The notes under the pieces were generated by a model. That model searched no databases. It was not told where the DNA came from and saw nothing but the letters and a program-made list of their open reading frames with translations. Below are positions 17,349-26,330 of a stretch of 64,000 bases of DNA, piece by piece (the stretch's first letter is position 1; each line of letters begins with the position of its first letter). The DNA is from Pseudodesulfovibrio profundus (GTDB lineage: Bacteria > Desulfobacterota > Desulfovibrionia > Desulfovibrionales > Desulfovibrionaceae), in contig NZ_LT907975.1 of assembly GCF_900217235.1 (NCBI RefSeq), positions 2,269,001 through 2,333,000 on the forward strand, read 5' to 3'. The translations under genes were made by a program, and so were the position numbers.

Positions 17349-17984
17349 CTATCCTTTCATGGACATGATGTCATGCACCTGCTCATTGGTTGGATCAATG
17401 AACATCAGTCCCATCCCATAGTGACCCGGGCGTTCGGTTCGTCCCCATCGAATGCTCGAAAAAATAGGTCGTGAGCACGAGAGTTCAGGAATCTGGAGAT
17501 GGACGAATAACTCCTGCGACATGTCCCACTTGGTCTCCACAAAACAGCCGCCGGGGGATATGTCCCTGATGGTGCCATCTATGGTTTTTGCCATGCTCGG
17601 ATCGTCTTCAGTCGATAGACGACAATCTAGCTGAACTGCATGGCGCTCATGATTTCGTGCCTTGTCTCCTGACGCTTTTTCCAAGTTGATGAAGAACGCC
17701 TGCCGGGAATCCATATAGGTGATGAAGTCGAGTCGGGTATTGGCACGGGTGCGAAGAACAGGGAAATAGCCGATGTAATTGAAAAGCCTGTCTCGTTCCC
17801 TGCGCTTGGCTTTCATGACCTTGTCGATTTCCAGCACGAGTCCGGCCATGGAAATGTCTTTGAGTCGCTTGAGAAGTCCGCCGATGGTTTTGACGTATAC
17901 CGGTACTATATCCTTGTGAATCAAGGTGTTGCCGTACAGGTCGGGTGTGTCGGTCAGTACATATATTGTGTGGTGTGTTGTCAT
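17349..17984 (-). CDS. PilZ-domain (c-di-GMP receptor) protein
   Basis: About 211 residues. The C-terminal PilZ domain has both ligand motifs: RNHER (the RxxxR switch, near residue 110) and DISPGGCF (the (D/N)xSxxG motif). It ends with WGRTERPGHYGMGLMF, the usual last strand. The N-terminal 100 residues are unlike known domains and probably carry the output function. ATG 17984 has GGGGAG 5 bases upstream and is better than the TTG at 17999. With the GGDEF and HD-GYP-like genes in the window it forms a c-di-GMP network, though targets are not evident. Confidence 0.85.
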   Translation of the reverse strand: MTTHHTIYVLTDTPDLYGNTLIHKDIVPVYVKTIGGLLKRLKDISMAGLVLEIDKVMKAKRRERDRLFNYIGYFPVLRTRANTRLDFITYMDSRQAFFINLEKASGDKARNHERHAVQLDCRLSTEDDPSMAKTIDGTIRDISPGGCFVETKWDMSQELFVHLQIPELSCSRPIFSSIRWGRTERPGHYGMGLMFIDPTNEQVHDIMSMKG

Positions 17985-18068
17985 TGAATCTCCCCACAAG
18001 CATCATCTTCACCCTGCCAATGAAAGGCAATTAGATTTTGGCAAAAGTTGTTTGAAGAGGTGGGTGGC

Positions 18069-18173
18069 ATGCCTTTCAGCAATAATTCGTCACATGGTCG
18101 ACATGAAGCGTGGTCTGATTTGGGACATCTTCTATCTAGACTTTTTCTCGAAAAGAATTCATGTTCAGTATAG
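18069..18173 (+). other. Possible 34-residue ORF, or start of a broken gene
   Basis: ATG with a good ribosome site (GAGGTGGGTGGC) opens a 34-codon frame ending in TAG. The same frame then stays open for another 58 codons. This could be a gene interrupted by an amber stop, a short peptide, or chance. No family is recognised. It lies in the 299-bp gap between the PilZ and PhoH genes, which otherwise shows nothing. Confidence 0.2.
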
Positions 18174-18283
18174 CTCTGGAAAACCGAAGTGGGAGGCGCA
18201 GATGAAATTGATTCGCTGATTCCCGGCAGCCGGGATACCGTGTCGAAGCCCTGTGAATCAACGTTCAACACCGGACGGGGGAT

Positions 18284-19474
18284 ATGGCCCAGAAGCATTT
18301 CGTCCTCGATACCAACGTCCTTATTGAAAATCCCAAATGCATCACCGCTCTGAGAAACGGGGCGGAAAACAAGATTTACATTCCGTATACCGTCCTGACC
18401 GAACTGGACGGGCTCAAAAAAGACCCGCGCATAGGGCATATCGTGTCCCAGGCCGTGCGCGCCATCCTCGACGACGATCAACTCACCATCTTCCCACCGG
18501 ATTTCGCCCTCACGCTCACCGATGACGTGATGGATGACCGTATCCTCAAGGAAATACTGCACATGGCACCCGAAGAAGGGACGCTCATAACCAATGATCG
18601 AATCCTTCAGATCAAGGCGTCATGCTATGGCATTCCCAGTGAGGAGTACCGTGATTCAGACCCGTTCCGCTCGGAGTCGCAACGGTATACGGGATTTGTG
18701 GATGAGGGAGATCCGCCGGAAAACAACTGCTTCATGTGGGAGGCCGGAACCCCGGTTTTTCATGGCCCGGAAGGGCCGAAGCCCATCAATTACACGCATG
18801 AGATATGGGGCGTAAAACCCCGATCAGTCTATCAGAATCTGGCACTGGAGCTGATGCTTCAGGAGGGCATTGATCTCATCTCGATTCAGTCCGAGGCCGG
18901 GTATGGAAAGACATTCCTGTCTCTGGCGGCCGCTCTGTATTTGATGCTTGAGCGCAAGGACAATCCCTACCGCAAGATATATCTGGTCAAGCCGGTAGTC
19001 GAGATCGGATCAAAAATGGGCTACCTGCCAGGTGACATTGAGGAGAAGATGCTGCCGTACATCAAGTACGTTCAGGATCTGCTTATCAAGCTCCATGATA
19101 TTCGCCCCTGTAATCGCCTATGGGCCGACCCGCAGAGTGAAACACTCAAGTTCAACAGGAAAAGGATCGAAGTGCAGCCGGTGGCATTTATTCGTGGTAT
19201 GAACATTGAAAACGCCGTGGTCATTGTGGATGAAATGCAGAATCTCTCCCGTGGCGAGACCCGTGCCCTCCTGACCCGCATGGGCGAAGGCGTCAAATGT
19301 ATCTGCCTCGGGGATACGCGTCAGGTGGATCATCCGTATCTTAATGAATCAAATAACGGGCTGAACTGGACAGTAAGAAAGCTGAAAGGCTATAAGAATT
19401 ATGCTCACATGGTTTTGAAAGGGGATCGATCGCGAGGTCCCATCACGGATATCGTATTGAAATCCAAACTCTAA
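18284..19474 (+). CDS. PIN-PhoH family ATPase
   Basis: 396 residues. The N-terminal PIN domain (KHFVLDTNVLIENPKCI, with later acidic residues in TVLTELDGL and LITNDR) is joined to a PhoH-type P-loop ATPase. Walker A reads SEAGYGKT instead of GxxGxGKT, so the first Gly is Ser; Walker B is VVIVDEMQN and the following RG-ETRALLTRMGEG and CLGDTRQVD motifs are normal. Such PIN-PhoH proteins are thought to be RNA helicase-nucleases. The start has GGGGGAT upstream. It appears to be alone or followed by the transglycosylase 43 bp downstream. Confidence 0.9.
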   Translation: MAQKHFVLDTNVLIENPKCITALRNGAENKIYIPYTVLTELDGLKKDPRIGHIVSQAVRAILDDDQLTIFPPDFALTLTDDVMDDRILKEILHMAPEEGTLITNDRILQIKASCYGIPSEEYRDSDPFRSESQRYTGFVDEGDPPENNCFMWEAGTPVFHGPEGPKPINYTHEIWGVKPRSVYQNLALELMLQEGIDLISIQSEAGYGKTFLSLAAALYLMLERKDNPYRKIYLVKPVVEIGSKMGYLPGDIEEKMLPYIKYVQDLLIKLHDIRPCNRLWADPQSETLKFNRKRIEVQPVAFIRGMNIENAVVIVDEMQNLSRGETRALLTRMGEGVKCICLGDTRQVDHPYLNESNNGLNWTVRKLKGYKNYAHMVLKGDRSRGPITDIVLKSKL

Positions 19475-19517
19475 CAGATACCCCATGCCGATTATTCGGT
19501 GTCGGGCATTGGTACCA

Positions 19518-20633
19518 ATGAGAATGAAAAGGTTATGGGGAATCCCGTTTTTGGCGGGATTCTTCCTTCTTGCATGGGCAGGGCTTGGTCTGGCGGCATC
19601 GCATGAAACGTCACACCCCATGGAGTCGTCCCAGTTTCCCTCCCTTGAGTCGGCCATTCGGCTCAAGGGACCGATCTACTTTTGCGGTGAGCGGGTCCCC
19701 ATCGACAACCCCGACATCCGTGAACGTTTGGAGAAAGAACTCCTCCTGATGCTCTGGGACCGTGCCCAGGTTATTCTCTGGCTCAAACGCACCGGGCGCT
19801 ACTTTCCCCATATCGAAACCGTCCTTCGAGGCGCGGGGATGCCTGACGATCTCAAATATATTGCGGTCATCGAGTCCGCCCTCAAGCCGCTGGCCGGTTC
19901 CAGCCGAGGTGCTCGCGGTATCTGGCAGTTCATTCCATCAACTGGGCGAAACTATGGTCTCACTGTAGACAGATACACGGATGAACGACGAAATTTCCAT
20001 CTCGCAACCAAAGCCGCAGTCGCTTACTTCACTGATTTGCACGACATGTTCGGATCATGGTCCATGGCCTGCGCTGCCTACAACATGGGAGAAAAGGGAC
20101 TGGAACGCCGCGTTGAGCAGCAGGAAGTGGATGAATATTACAAGCTGGATTTGCCTACGGAGACTGAGCGCTACGTGTTGCGCGCTGTAGCCGCCAAGCT
20201 GATTCTGGCCGATCCGTCGCGGTACGGTTTCAAGATGATGCCCGAGGATTACTACCAGCCGCGCCGGTTCGACAGGGTTCGGCTCAAGCACACGCTCCCC
20301 ACCCCGGTCAGTGTCGTGGCCAAGGCCGCAGGGTCCTACTATAAGCAGATTTGTGATTTGAACCCCCAACTGCTGCGCGGAGTGGTGCCTCCCGGTGACA
20401 CCGTGATCTTCCTGCCCGAAGATAGTGCCAAGCGGTTTGCCAGGAACTATCAGCAACTGGTGGACGAGTACCGAGCAAAGAACCGCACAAAGACCTATGT
20501 CGTCTGCCGCGGCGATACGCTGACCAGCATCGCTTCTCGCAACAATCTGCCCCTCTGGAAGCTGCTGAAAATGAACGATTTGAAATATCGTTCGGTGATA
20601 CAGCCCGGCCAAGAGCTTGTTGTTTCACAATAA
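19518..20633 (+). CDS. MltD-like lytic transglycosylase with LysM
   Basis: About 371 residues. A signal peptide (MKRLWGIPFLAGFFLLAWAG) targets the periplasm. The SLT domain has the catalytic Glu in YIAVIESALKPLA and the motifs GARGIWQFIPSTGRNYGL and CAAYNMGEKG. A LysM peptidoglycan-binding module ends the protein (TYVVCRGDTLTSIASRNNL). It cleaves the MurNAc-GlcNAc bond with formation of the 1,6-anhydro product. One LysM is fewer than in E. coli MltD. The start is uncertain: ATG 19485, 19518 and 19524 all lack a strong ribosome site; 19518 puts the signal peptide first. Confidence 0.9.
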   Translation: MRMKRLWGIPFLAGFFLLAWAGLGLAASHETSHPMESSQFPSLESAIRLKGPIYFCGERVPIDNPDIRERLEKELLLMLWDRAQVILWLKRTGRYFPHIETVLRGAGMPDDLKYIAVIESALKPLAGSSRGARGIWQFIPSTGRNYGLTVDRYTDERRNFHLATKAAVAYFTDLHDMFGSWSMACAAYNMGEKGLERRVEQQEVDEYYKLDLPTETERYVLRAVAAKLILADPSRYGFKMMPEDYYQPRRFDRVRLKHTLPTPVSVVAKAAGSYYKQICDLNPQLLRGVVPPGDTVIFLPEDSAKRFARNYQQLVDEYRAKNRTKTYVVCRGDTLTSIASRNNLPLWKLLKMNDLKYRSVIQPGQELVVSQ

Positions 20634-20843
20634 ATCGATGAAGTGAGATATCGATTTAACGATCAGTCGAGCTTTGGTTGATTCCCTCTTGCGTCAATCG
20701 TCAATCCTCGTTACAACGAAATTGGTTGGGCCAATTTTGGCCTGTCTGTGTTCCGCAGCGCATGACATGAATCCGGTACAGATATCCTGTGCCGCCCCGG
20801 GAGTGGCAGCCTGAGGGAAAGACCGAATCACGAGGAGACGCCG

Positions 20844-23006
20844 ATGTCAGATAGAGTCAGTGTTGGCAGATTGAGTATTGCCAAACCCTTGCACGAGCTG
20901 GTTGAAAACAGCGTTGCCCCGGGTACAGGGGTGACCCCGGATGCCTTTTGGAAGGCTTTTGAGGAAGTGCTTTCGGAACTGGCCCCCAAAAACAGGGAGT
21001 TACTTGATATTCGCGATGACATGCAGGCGAAAATTGATGCCTACCATGTTGAGAATCGGGGAAAAGACCATGACCCTGCCGCATATAAACAATTTCTCGA
21101 ATCCATTGGATACCTTGTCCCCGAAGGGGAAGACTTCACCATAACCACCGACAATGTTGACCCGGAAATCGCAACGGTTGCCGGTCCGCAACTGGTCGTG
21201 CCGGTCACCAATGCCCGTTACGCCCTCAACGCAGCCAATGCTCGTTGGGGCAGCCTGTATGATGCGCTGTACGGTACCGATGTCATCTCCGAGGAGAGTG
21301 GCGCAGAAAAGGGCGGAGAATACAATCCCGTCCGTGGTCAGCGTGTCATGGCTTATTCTTCAAAATTTCTGGATGCCGTGGTTCCGCTCAAGGAAGGCAG
21401 CCATGCCAAGGCCGCGGGGTACAAGGTTACCGGCGGTGGACTGGGCGTACTGCTCACCGATGGCACTGTGGTCGGTCTTGCGGATTCAACCCAGTTTGCC
21501 GGGTATACAGGCGGCAACACCCCGTCTTCCGTGCTTTTCAAAAACAATGGCCTGCACATCGAATTGTTGATCGATCCCACCCATCCGGTGGGCAAGGATC
21601 ATCCGGCGGGCGTCAAGGATGTGCTGCTGGAATCGGCAGTCACGACAATCTGCGACTGCGAAGACTCCATCGCTGCCGTGGATGGTGAGGACAAGGCGCT
21701 GGCCTATGGCAATTGGCTCGGCCTGATCAAGGGCGACCTGACCACCGAGATGTCCAAGGGCGGTAAGACTTTTGTCCGCAAGTTGGAAGAGAACCGTACA
21801 TACAAGACGCTGGGCGATTCGGAACTGTCTCTGTCCGGTCGTTCCATGCTGCTGATCCGCAATGTCGGGCATCTCATGACAACCGACGCTGTCCTGATGG
21901 ATGGCGAAGAGGTACCCGAAGGCATGCTCGATGCCATGATGACCGGTTTCATCTCCCTGCATGAAGCCAAGGGAACCTGTCGTTACGGCAACTCCGCCAC
22001 CGGCTCGACCTACATCGTAAAACCCAAGATGCATGGCCCGGATGAGGTCGCCTTCACCTGCGAACTCTTTGCCATGGTCGAAGACAAGCTCGGCCTGGCA
22101 TCCAAGTCGCTCAAAGTCGGGATCATGGACGAGGAACGCCGGACAACGGTCAACCTCAAGGAGTGCATCCGGGCGGCGTCCGATCGCGTTATTTTCATTA
22201 ACACCGGCTTCCTTGATCGCACGGGCGACGAGATTCATACCTCCATGGAGGCCGGTCCCATGGTGCGCAAGAATGATATGAAGGCGCAGCCGTGGATCGT
22301 GGCCTATGAAGATTGGAATGTGGATACCGGACTGGCTGCCGGATTTACGGGTGTTGGACAAATCGGCAAGGGCATGTGGCCCAAGCCGGACATGATGGCC
22401 GAGATGGTGGAAACCAAGGACGTTCACCCCAAAGCGGGCGCCAACTGCGCCTGGGTGCCTTCTCCCACGGCTGCCACGCTGCACGCCATGCATTACCACT
22501 ATGTGGATGTCTTTGCCGTTCAGAAGGATTTGCTGAAAGCCGGAGGCCGAGCCTCACTTGATGACCTGCTGACTATCCCTCTGCTGACTGAAGAGCTGGC
22601 ACCCGAGGATGTTCAGGCGGAACTGGAAAACAATGCCCAGGGCATCCTCGGCTATGTTGTCCGCTGGGTAGACCAGGGTATCGGTTGCTCCAAAGTGCCG
22701 GACATCACCGACGTCGGGCTCATGGAAGACAGAGCCACACTGCGTATCTCCAGCCAGTACCTCGCCAACTGGATTCACCATGGCGTGTGCTCGGAACAAC
22801 AGGTGCTGGATACGCTCAAAAAGATGGCCGCAGTTGTTGATCGCCAGAACCAAGGTGACCCCCTGTACAAACCAATGGCTGCGGACTTCGATAACAGCGT
22901 CGCATTCCAGGCTGCCTGCGATCTCGTATTCAAGGGGTGCGAACAGCCCAGTGGCTACACCGAACCGATCCTGCATGCCCGCCGTCGCGAGGCCAAAGGA
23001 CAATAA
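20844..23006 (+). CDS. glcB: Malate synthase G
   Basis: 720 residues, the full size of the monomeric G isoform, which condenses glyoxylate and acetyl-CoA to malate. Family landmarks include [39 protein letters not shown], the metal/glyoxylate segment [18 protein letters not shown] and [20 protein letters not shown] precedes the ATG. No isocitrate lyase or glycolate oxidase gene is nearby, so the glyoxylate source is not shown by context. The gene stands alone with a terminator after it. Carbon assimilation from two-carbon compounds or glyoxylate detoxification are the likely roles. Confidence 0.97.
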   Translation: MSDRVSVGRLSIAKPLHELVENSVAPGTGVTPDAFWKAFEEVLSELAPKNRELLDIRDDMQAKIDAYHVENRGKDHDPAAYKQFLESIGYLVPEGEDFTITTDNVDPEIATVAGPQLVVPVTNARYALNAANARWGSLYDALYGTDVISEESGAEKGGEYNPVRGQRVMAYSSKFLDAVVPLKEGSHAKAAGYKVTGGGLGVLLTDGTVVGLADSTQFAGYTGGNTPSSVLFKNNGLHIELLIDPTHPVGKDHPAGVKDVLLESAVTTICDCEDSIAAVDGEDKALAYGNWLGLIKGDLTTEMSKGGKTFVRKLEENRTYKTLGDSELSLSGRSMLLIRNVGHLMTTDAVLMDGEEVPEGMLDAMMTGFISLHEAKGTCRYGNSATGSTYIVKPKMHGPDEVAFTCELFAMVEDKLGLASKSLKVGIMDEERRTTVNLKECIRAASDRVIFINTGFLDRTGDEIHTSMEAGPMVRKNDMKAQPWIVAYEDWNVDTGLAAGFTGVGQIGKGMWPKPDMMAEMVETKDVHPKAGANCAWVPSPTAATLHAMHYHYVDVFAVQKDLLKAGGRASLDDLLTIPLLTEELAPEDVQAELENNAQGILGYVVRWVDQGIGCSKVPDITDVGLMEDRATLRISSQYLANWIHHGVCSEQQVLDTLKKMAAVVDRQNQGDPLYKPMAADFDNSVAFQAACDLVFKGCEQPSGYTEPILHARRREAKGQ

Positions 23007-23043
23007 TCATCGGTTTTCAGGATACCTTGCAGAGAACGACTAC

Positions 23044-23080
23044 AAGCGCTCCGGTCAATTGGCTGGAGCGCTTGTTTATT
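23044..23080 (+). terminator. glcB terminator
   Basis: Arms AAGCGCTCC and GGAGCGCTT followed by GTTTATT. Weak T-run. Confidence 0.6.
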
Positions 23081-23207
23081 AAAAGTAGGGATGAGCGGTA
23101 GAAAAATCGATCTTCATCACGATTTTTGTGCCCATAGGCTTGAAAAAAAAGGTGAAATAAGCCAAGACATAGACTGGCTATAATAAGTAACCGGTGTGGT
23201 GTAACAG

Positions 23208-23576
23208 ATGTTTGATTACCAGTTGGAAGAAAAAGAATCCTATCTTCTGGCCAAAGGACGTGGGGACTCCGTCAGCCATGAAGAGTGGAATTTCAATGCG
23301 GAGAAACTCCTCAGAGAGACCTGCGAACGCGGCCACAAGCGGTTGCTTATTGATCGTCTCGGCGTGGAATTGCAGGTCGATGCATTTGATGTTGTCACTG
23401 TTGCCGACCATCTTGCAGAAATGGGCTTGCACCAATTGGGACTACGGATTGCCGTGGTATCGGATGGAGACAACGCACTCTTTTGCATGCTGGAAACAGC
23501 CATGACCAACCGCTCCTTTGTCTACAAGGTTTTTCGGGATGTTGATGCGGCAAGAGAATGGTTGTTGAATTGTTGA
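23208..23576 (+). CDS. Small STAS/SpoIIAA-like protein
   Basis: 122 residues with the beta-alpha pattern of the SpoIIAA-like (STAS/CRAL-TRIO-type) fold: a first strand pair YQLEEKESYLLAKGRG, helix HEEWNFNAEKLLRETCERG, central strand KRLLIDRLGVEL and second half GLRIAVVSDGDN followed by RSFVYKVFRDVDAAREWL. The phosphorylatable Ser of anti-sigma antagonists is not evident. Probably cytoplasmic; partner unknown. No strong ribosome site precedes the ATG (TGTAACAG). Monocistronic, ending in a strong terminator. Confidence 0.7.
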   Translation: MFDYQLEEKESYLLAKGRGDSVSHEEWNFNAEKLLRETCERGHKRLLIDRLGVELQVDAFDVVTVADHLAEMGLHQLGLRIAVVSDGDNALFCMLETAMTNRSFVYKVFRDVDAAREWLLNC

Positions 23577-23599
23577 TCTTTTGCTTGAGTAACGAAAGC

Positions 23600-23637
23600 A
23601 AAAAGGCGCGTCCTCTCATGAGGACGCGCCTTTTTTA
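23600..23637. terminator. Bidirectional terminator
   Basis: Arms AAAAGGCGCGTCCT and AGGACGCGCCTTTTTT around CTCATG. It serves the STAS-like gene and htpG. Confidence 0.92.
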
Positions 23638-23654
23638 TTTAAGATAACTCCCGG

Positions 23655-25544
23655 CTACTCGCCGCTTTTTACATACCATCCGCTGGATTTGGTCAGCAGA
23701 TCCTGAACCCGACCCACCAGGGCATGGGGATCGGTGAGGTAGCCTTCGAGCAGGAGTGCGGATTCGTACAACTGGTTGGCAGCCTGATCGATGAACGGAT
23801 CGTTCTCGTCCTTCTCAAAAATGGTGATCATGTTGCGAACCAGTGCGTGATCCGGATTGATCTCAAGGACCTTCTGCGGAATGGAGGTGTCCTTGGAGAC
23901 CACACGCATGATCTTGTCCATGGATGAGGTGACATTGCCATCCGGGTTGGCAAGGCAGACCGGCGAGTTGGACAGGCGCTTGGAGCTTTTCACTTCGGTG
24001 ACAGCATCGCCGAGTGTCTCTTTAATGCGGGCCATGAGCTTGTCGAGGGTGGTCTGCTGATCGTCGGAGAGCGCTTCAGGCTTTTCTTCCTTCTCCAGTG
24101 ACTCGAACTGGTCCAGCTTGGCCATGTCAGCATGTTCCGCCGAAACAAGGGTGAAGCCATCCACATCGCGGACAGCGTCCATGACGAACTCGTCGATAGG
24201 CTCGTAGAGGTAGAGCACTTCGATGCCCTTGCGACGGAATACCTCAAGGTACGGGGACAGCCCAAGCGCTTCGCGGCTGGGACCGTACGCGTAGTAGATT
24301 TCCTTCTGTCCTTCCTTGGCACGAGAGATGTAATCGGTAAAGGAGGTCAGACCCTTTGCGTCATCCTTGGCAGAGGAGTTGAAACGGACCAGCGAGCTGA
24401 ACTTGTCCTTGTTCAGGAAATCCATGTAACCGGCTTTGAAAATCGTTCCGTGCGAATGCCAGAATTCGTCGTAGCGCTCGGCATTGTCCTTGGCCATTTT
24501 CTCTAGATGACCGAGCACCTGCTTGACCAGGGTGGAGCTGATCTTGCGGATCAGTACATTGTCCTGCAGGGTCTCGCGGGAGATATTGAGCGGCAGGTCT
24601 TCGGTGTCGACCACACCTTTGACGAATCCGAGATATTCGGGGAGCAGGTCCTTGTTCTGCTTCTCGATGAGCACGCGACGGACGTACAGGTCGAGTCCGC
24701 GATTTTCACGGCCCATGCCGAAAGGATCTTCATCGGTCTTCGGGATGAACATCAGCGCGTTGAACTGCACCGGGGCGTCAACGGAGGTGTGCAGGGTGTC
24801 GAAGGGATCTTCGGAATCGTAGGTCAGGAATTTGTAGAATTCCGCATACTGCTCATCCTTGATCTGGAACTTCGGCTCACGCCACAGCGCCGTGACCGTG
24901 TTGACTTTCTCTTCGCCCACGTAAATGGGGAAGTTGATGAAATTGGAGTGCTTCTTGATGATGTTCTTGAGGGCAGCCTCGTTGGCGAAGCGGCTCTTCA
25001 TCTCTTCGGTGAGTTTGACTTCGATGGTCGTGCCGCGTGCAACGTCTTCTTCAAGCTCCTGGAGCTTGTAGTCGTTCTTGCCGTCGGAAATCCATTTGAC
25101 GGGCTTGGCGTCTTCCTCGATGGAACGGGTGGTGACAGTTACCTCGTCAGCGACCATGTAGACGGAGTAGAAGCCGACACCAAAACGGCCGATGAGCGAA
25201 TCAAGGGACTCCTTGCCTTCTTTGGCCATGCGGGTCAGTTCGGCAGTACCCGAATGAGCGATGGTACCGATGTTGCGCATCAGCTCTTCGCGGGTCATGC
25301 CAACACCCGTGTCGGTGATGGTCACGGTACCGGCTTCTTCGTTGGCGGAAATGCGGATTTCCGGAGTGACGGTGTCTTCACTGCCTTCGCTGGTGGATTT
25401 GAATCGGACTTTTTCCAGTGCGTCGGAAGCATTGGATACCAACTCCCGCAGGAATATTTCCTTGTTCGTGTACAGAGAGTGAACAAGGATATCGAGCAGT
25501 TGACTGACTTCAGCCTTGAATTTGTGAGTGGTCTTTTTACCCAT
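23655..25544 (-). CDS. htpG: Chaperone HtpG (Hsp90)
   Basis: 629 residues, the usual bacterial Hsp90 length. The N-terminal ATPase domain shows KAEVSQLLDILVHSLYTNKEIFLRELVSNASDALEK (in its span, residues 9-44), DTGVGMTREEL and GRFGVGFYSVYMVADEV, all Bergerat-fold motifs. The middle and dimerisation domains follow without breaks. GGAGGAACCACA precedes the ATG. A MerR-type regulator gene lies 129 bp upstream on the same strand, and a strong leader hairpin lies between them. Regulation by heat is likely but the usual CIRCE element is absent. Confidence 0.97.
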   Translation of the reverse strand: MGKKTTHKFKAEVSQLLDILVHSLYTNKEIFLRELVSNASDALEKVRFKSTSEGSEDTVTPEIRISANEEAGTVTITDTGVGMTREELMRNIGTIAHSGTAELTRMAKEGKESLDSLIGRFGVGFYSVYMVADEVTVTTRSIEEDAKPVKWISDGKNDYKLQELEEDVARGTTIEVKLTEEMKSRFANEAALKNIIKKHSNFINFPIYVGEEKVNTVTALWREPKFQIKDEQYAEFYKFLTYDSEDPFDTLHTSVDAPVQFNALMFIPKTDEDPFGMGRENRGLDLYVRRVLIEKQNKDLLPEYLGFVKGVVDTEDLPLNISRETLQDNVLIRKISSTLVKQVLGHLEKMAKDNAERYDEFWHSHGTIFKAGYMDFLNKDKFSSLVRFNSSAKDDAKGLTSFTDYISRAKEGQKEIYYAYGPSREALGLSPYLEVFRRKGIEVLYLYEPIDEFVMDAVRDVDGFTLVSAEHADMAKLDQFESLEKEEKPEALSDDQQTTLDKLMARIKETLGDAVTEVKSSKRLSNSPVCLANPDGNVTSSMDKIMRVVSKDTSIPQKVLEINPDHALVRNMITIFEKDENDPFIDQAANQLYESALLLEGYLTDPHALVGRVQDLLTKSSGWYVKSGE

Positions 25545-25578
25545 TGTGGTTCCTCCAGAACTATGGTGTTCACACGCC

Positions 25579-25610
25579 CGCCGACCAAGCCCTGCAATGC
25601 TTGATCGGCG
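25579..25610 (-). promoter_or_regulatory. Hairpin in the htpG leader
   Basis: Twelve-base arms (GCCGATCAAGC against GCTTGGTCGGC plus a flanking G-C pair) with one G-T wobble and an 8-base loop, ending about 35 bases before the htpG start codon. No T-run follows, so it is not a standard terminator for the upstream gene. It could stabilise the mRNA, act as an attenuator or take part in thermosensing. Confidence 0.4.
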
Positions 25611-25673
25611 GATCTCAATATAAGAGTGTGATTAAGGGAAATATTATCCGCTTACGCGGCTTCCAAGTTCTGG

Positions 25674-26279
25674 TTAGGTAGTTACAGACTTGATTTTGTC
25701 AAGGAGGTACTTTTCCATTTCGCGTCGATCCTTGCGAAGACGGATCATTTCAGCTTCCATGATTCTGAGCTTTTCCTTGAGCACATCATTTTCACGTCGC
25801 AACTCATGGGTCTCTTCCATGGCAGACGTGATGCGCAAGGCGGCTTCCTCCAGCCCTTCCTTTACCTCGCCGAGGTCCTGTCCGTTGACGGCTTCAGGAC
25901 TCAGTACGTTACGGATGCCTTCTCCGACGGATTTCGCTATTTCCATTCCGATGGCAGCGGCCATCTGCATGGCAGGTTCCATGGAGTGTGAAGTGTAGGT
26001 GGTGCTTGGAACCGCGGCGTTATCAGGCATTGCATCAGCCTGGAGAGGGTAGGACTGTGATAGCTGTTCCATGACGTCGCGAGCAGTGTGTCCTTCCTTG
26101 AGCAGGCGGGATATGTTGGCAAAAATCTCCAGGGCCTCGGGTTTGAAGCGTTTCTGGCGTCCGCGTCCGATGCTTGGCAGATGTTGGGCGAATCGGTTCT
26201 TCCAATAATGGACGGTCGACTCGGGAAGTTCCAACTCTCTGGCTATTTCAGCGACGGAAAGCACTTTTTTGCCGGACAT
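25674..26279 (-). CDS. MerR-family regulator upstream of htpG
   Basis: 201 residues. The N-terminal winged helix is MerR-like: LSVAEIARELELPESTVHYW then KNRF and an arm ending in GRQKRFKPEALEIFANISRL. The middle is Ala/Met-rich and the C-terminus a long coiled coil (about 140-195, RRENDVLKEKLRIMEAEMIR), suggesting dimerisation rather than a metal-binding site; there are no cysteines. The reading frame continues upstream to 26468 inside the IS, but GGAGAGGAAACT before ATG 26279 fixes the start. An HspR-like role over htpG is suggested by position only. The IS insertion is 51 bp upstream. Confidence 0.8.
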   Translation of the reverse strand: MSGKKVLSVAEIARELELPESTVHYWKNRFAQHLPSIGRGRQKRFKPEALEIFANISRLLKEGHTARDVMEQLSQSYPLQADAMPDNAAVPSTTYTSHSMEPAMQMAAAIGMEIAKSVGEGIRNVLSPEAVNGQDLGEVKEGLEEAALRITSAMEETHELRRENDVLKEKLRIMEAEMIRLRKDRREMEKYLLDKIKSVTT

Positions 26280-26330
26280 AGTTTCCTCTCCTTGGATACA
26301 TGTTGTGCGACTTTGTTGTTCTTCATTGTA

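Noticed and set aside
21486-22499. Minus-strand 337-residue open frame
   Set aside because: Antisense of malate synthase G.
24507-25604. Plus-strand 365-residue open frame
   Set aside because: It is the antisense of htpG, a certain gene; composition follows the htpG codon pattern in reverse.
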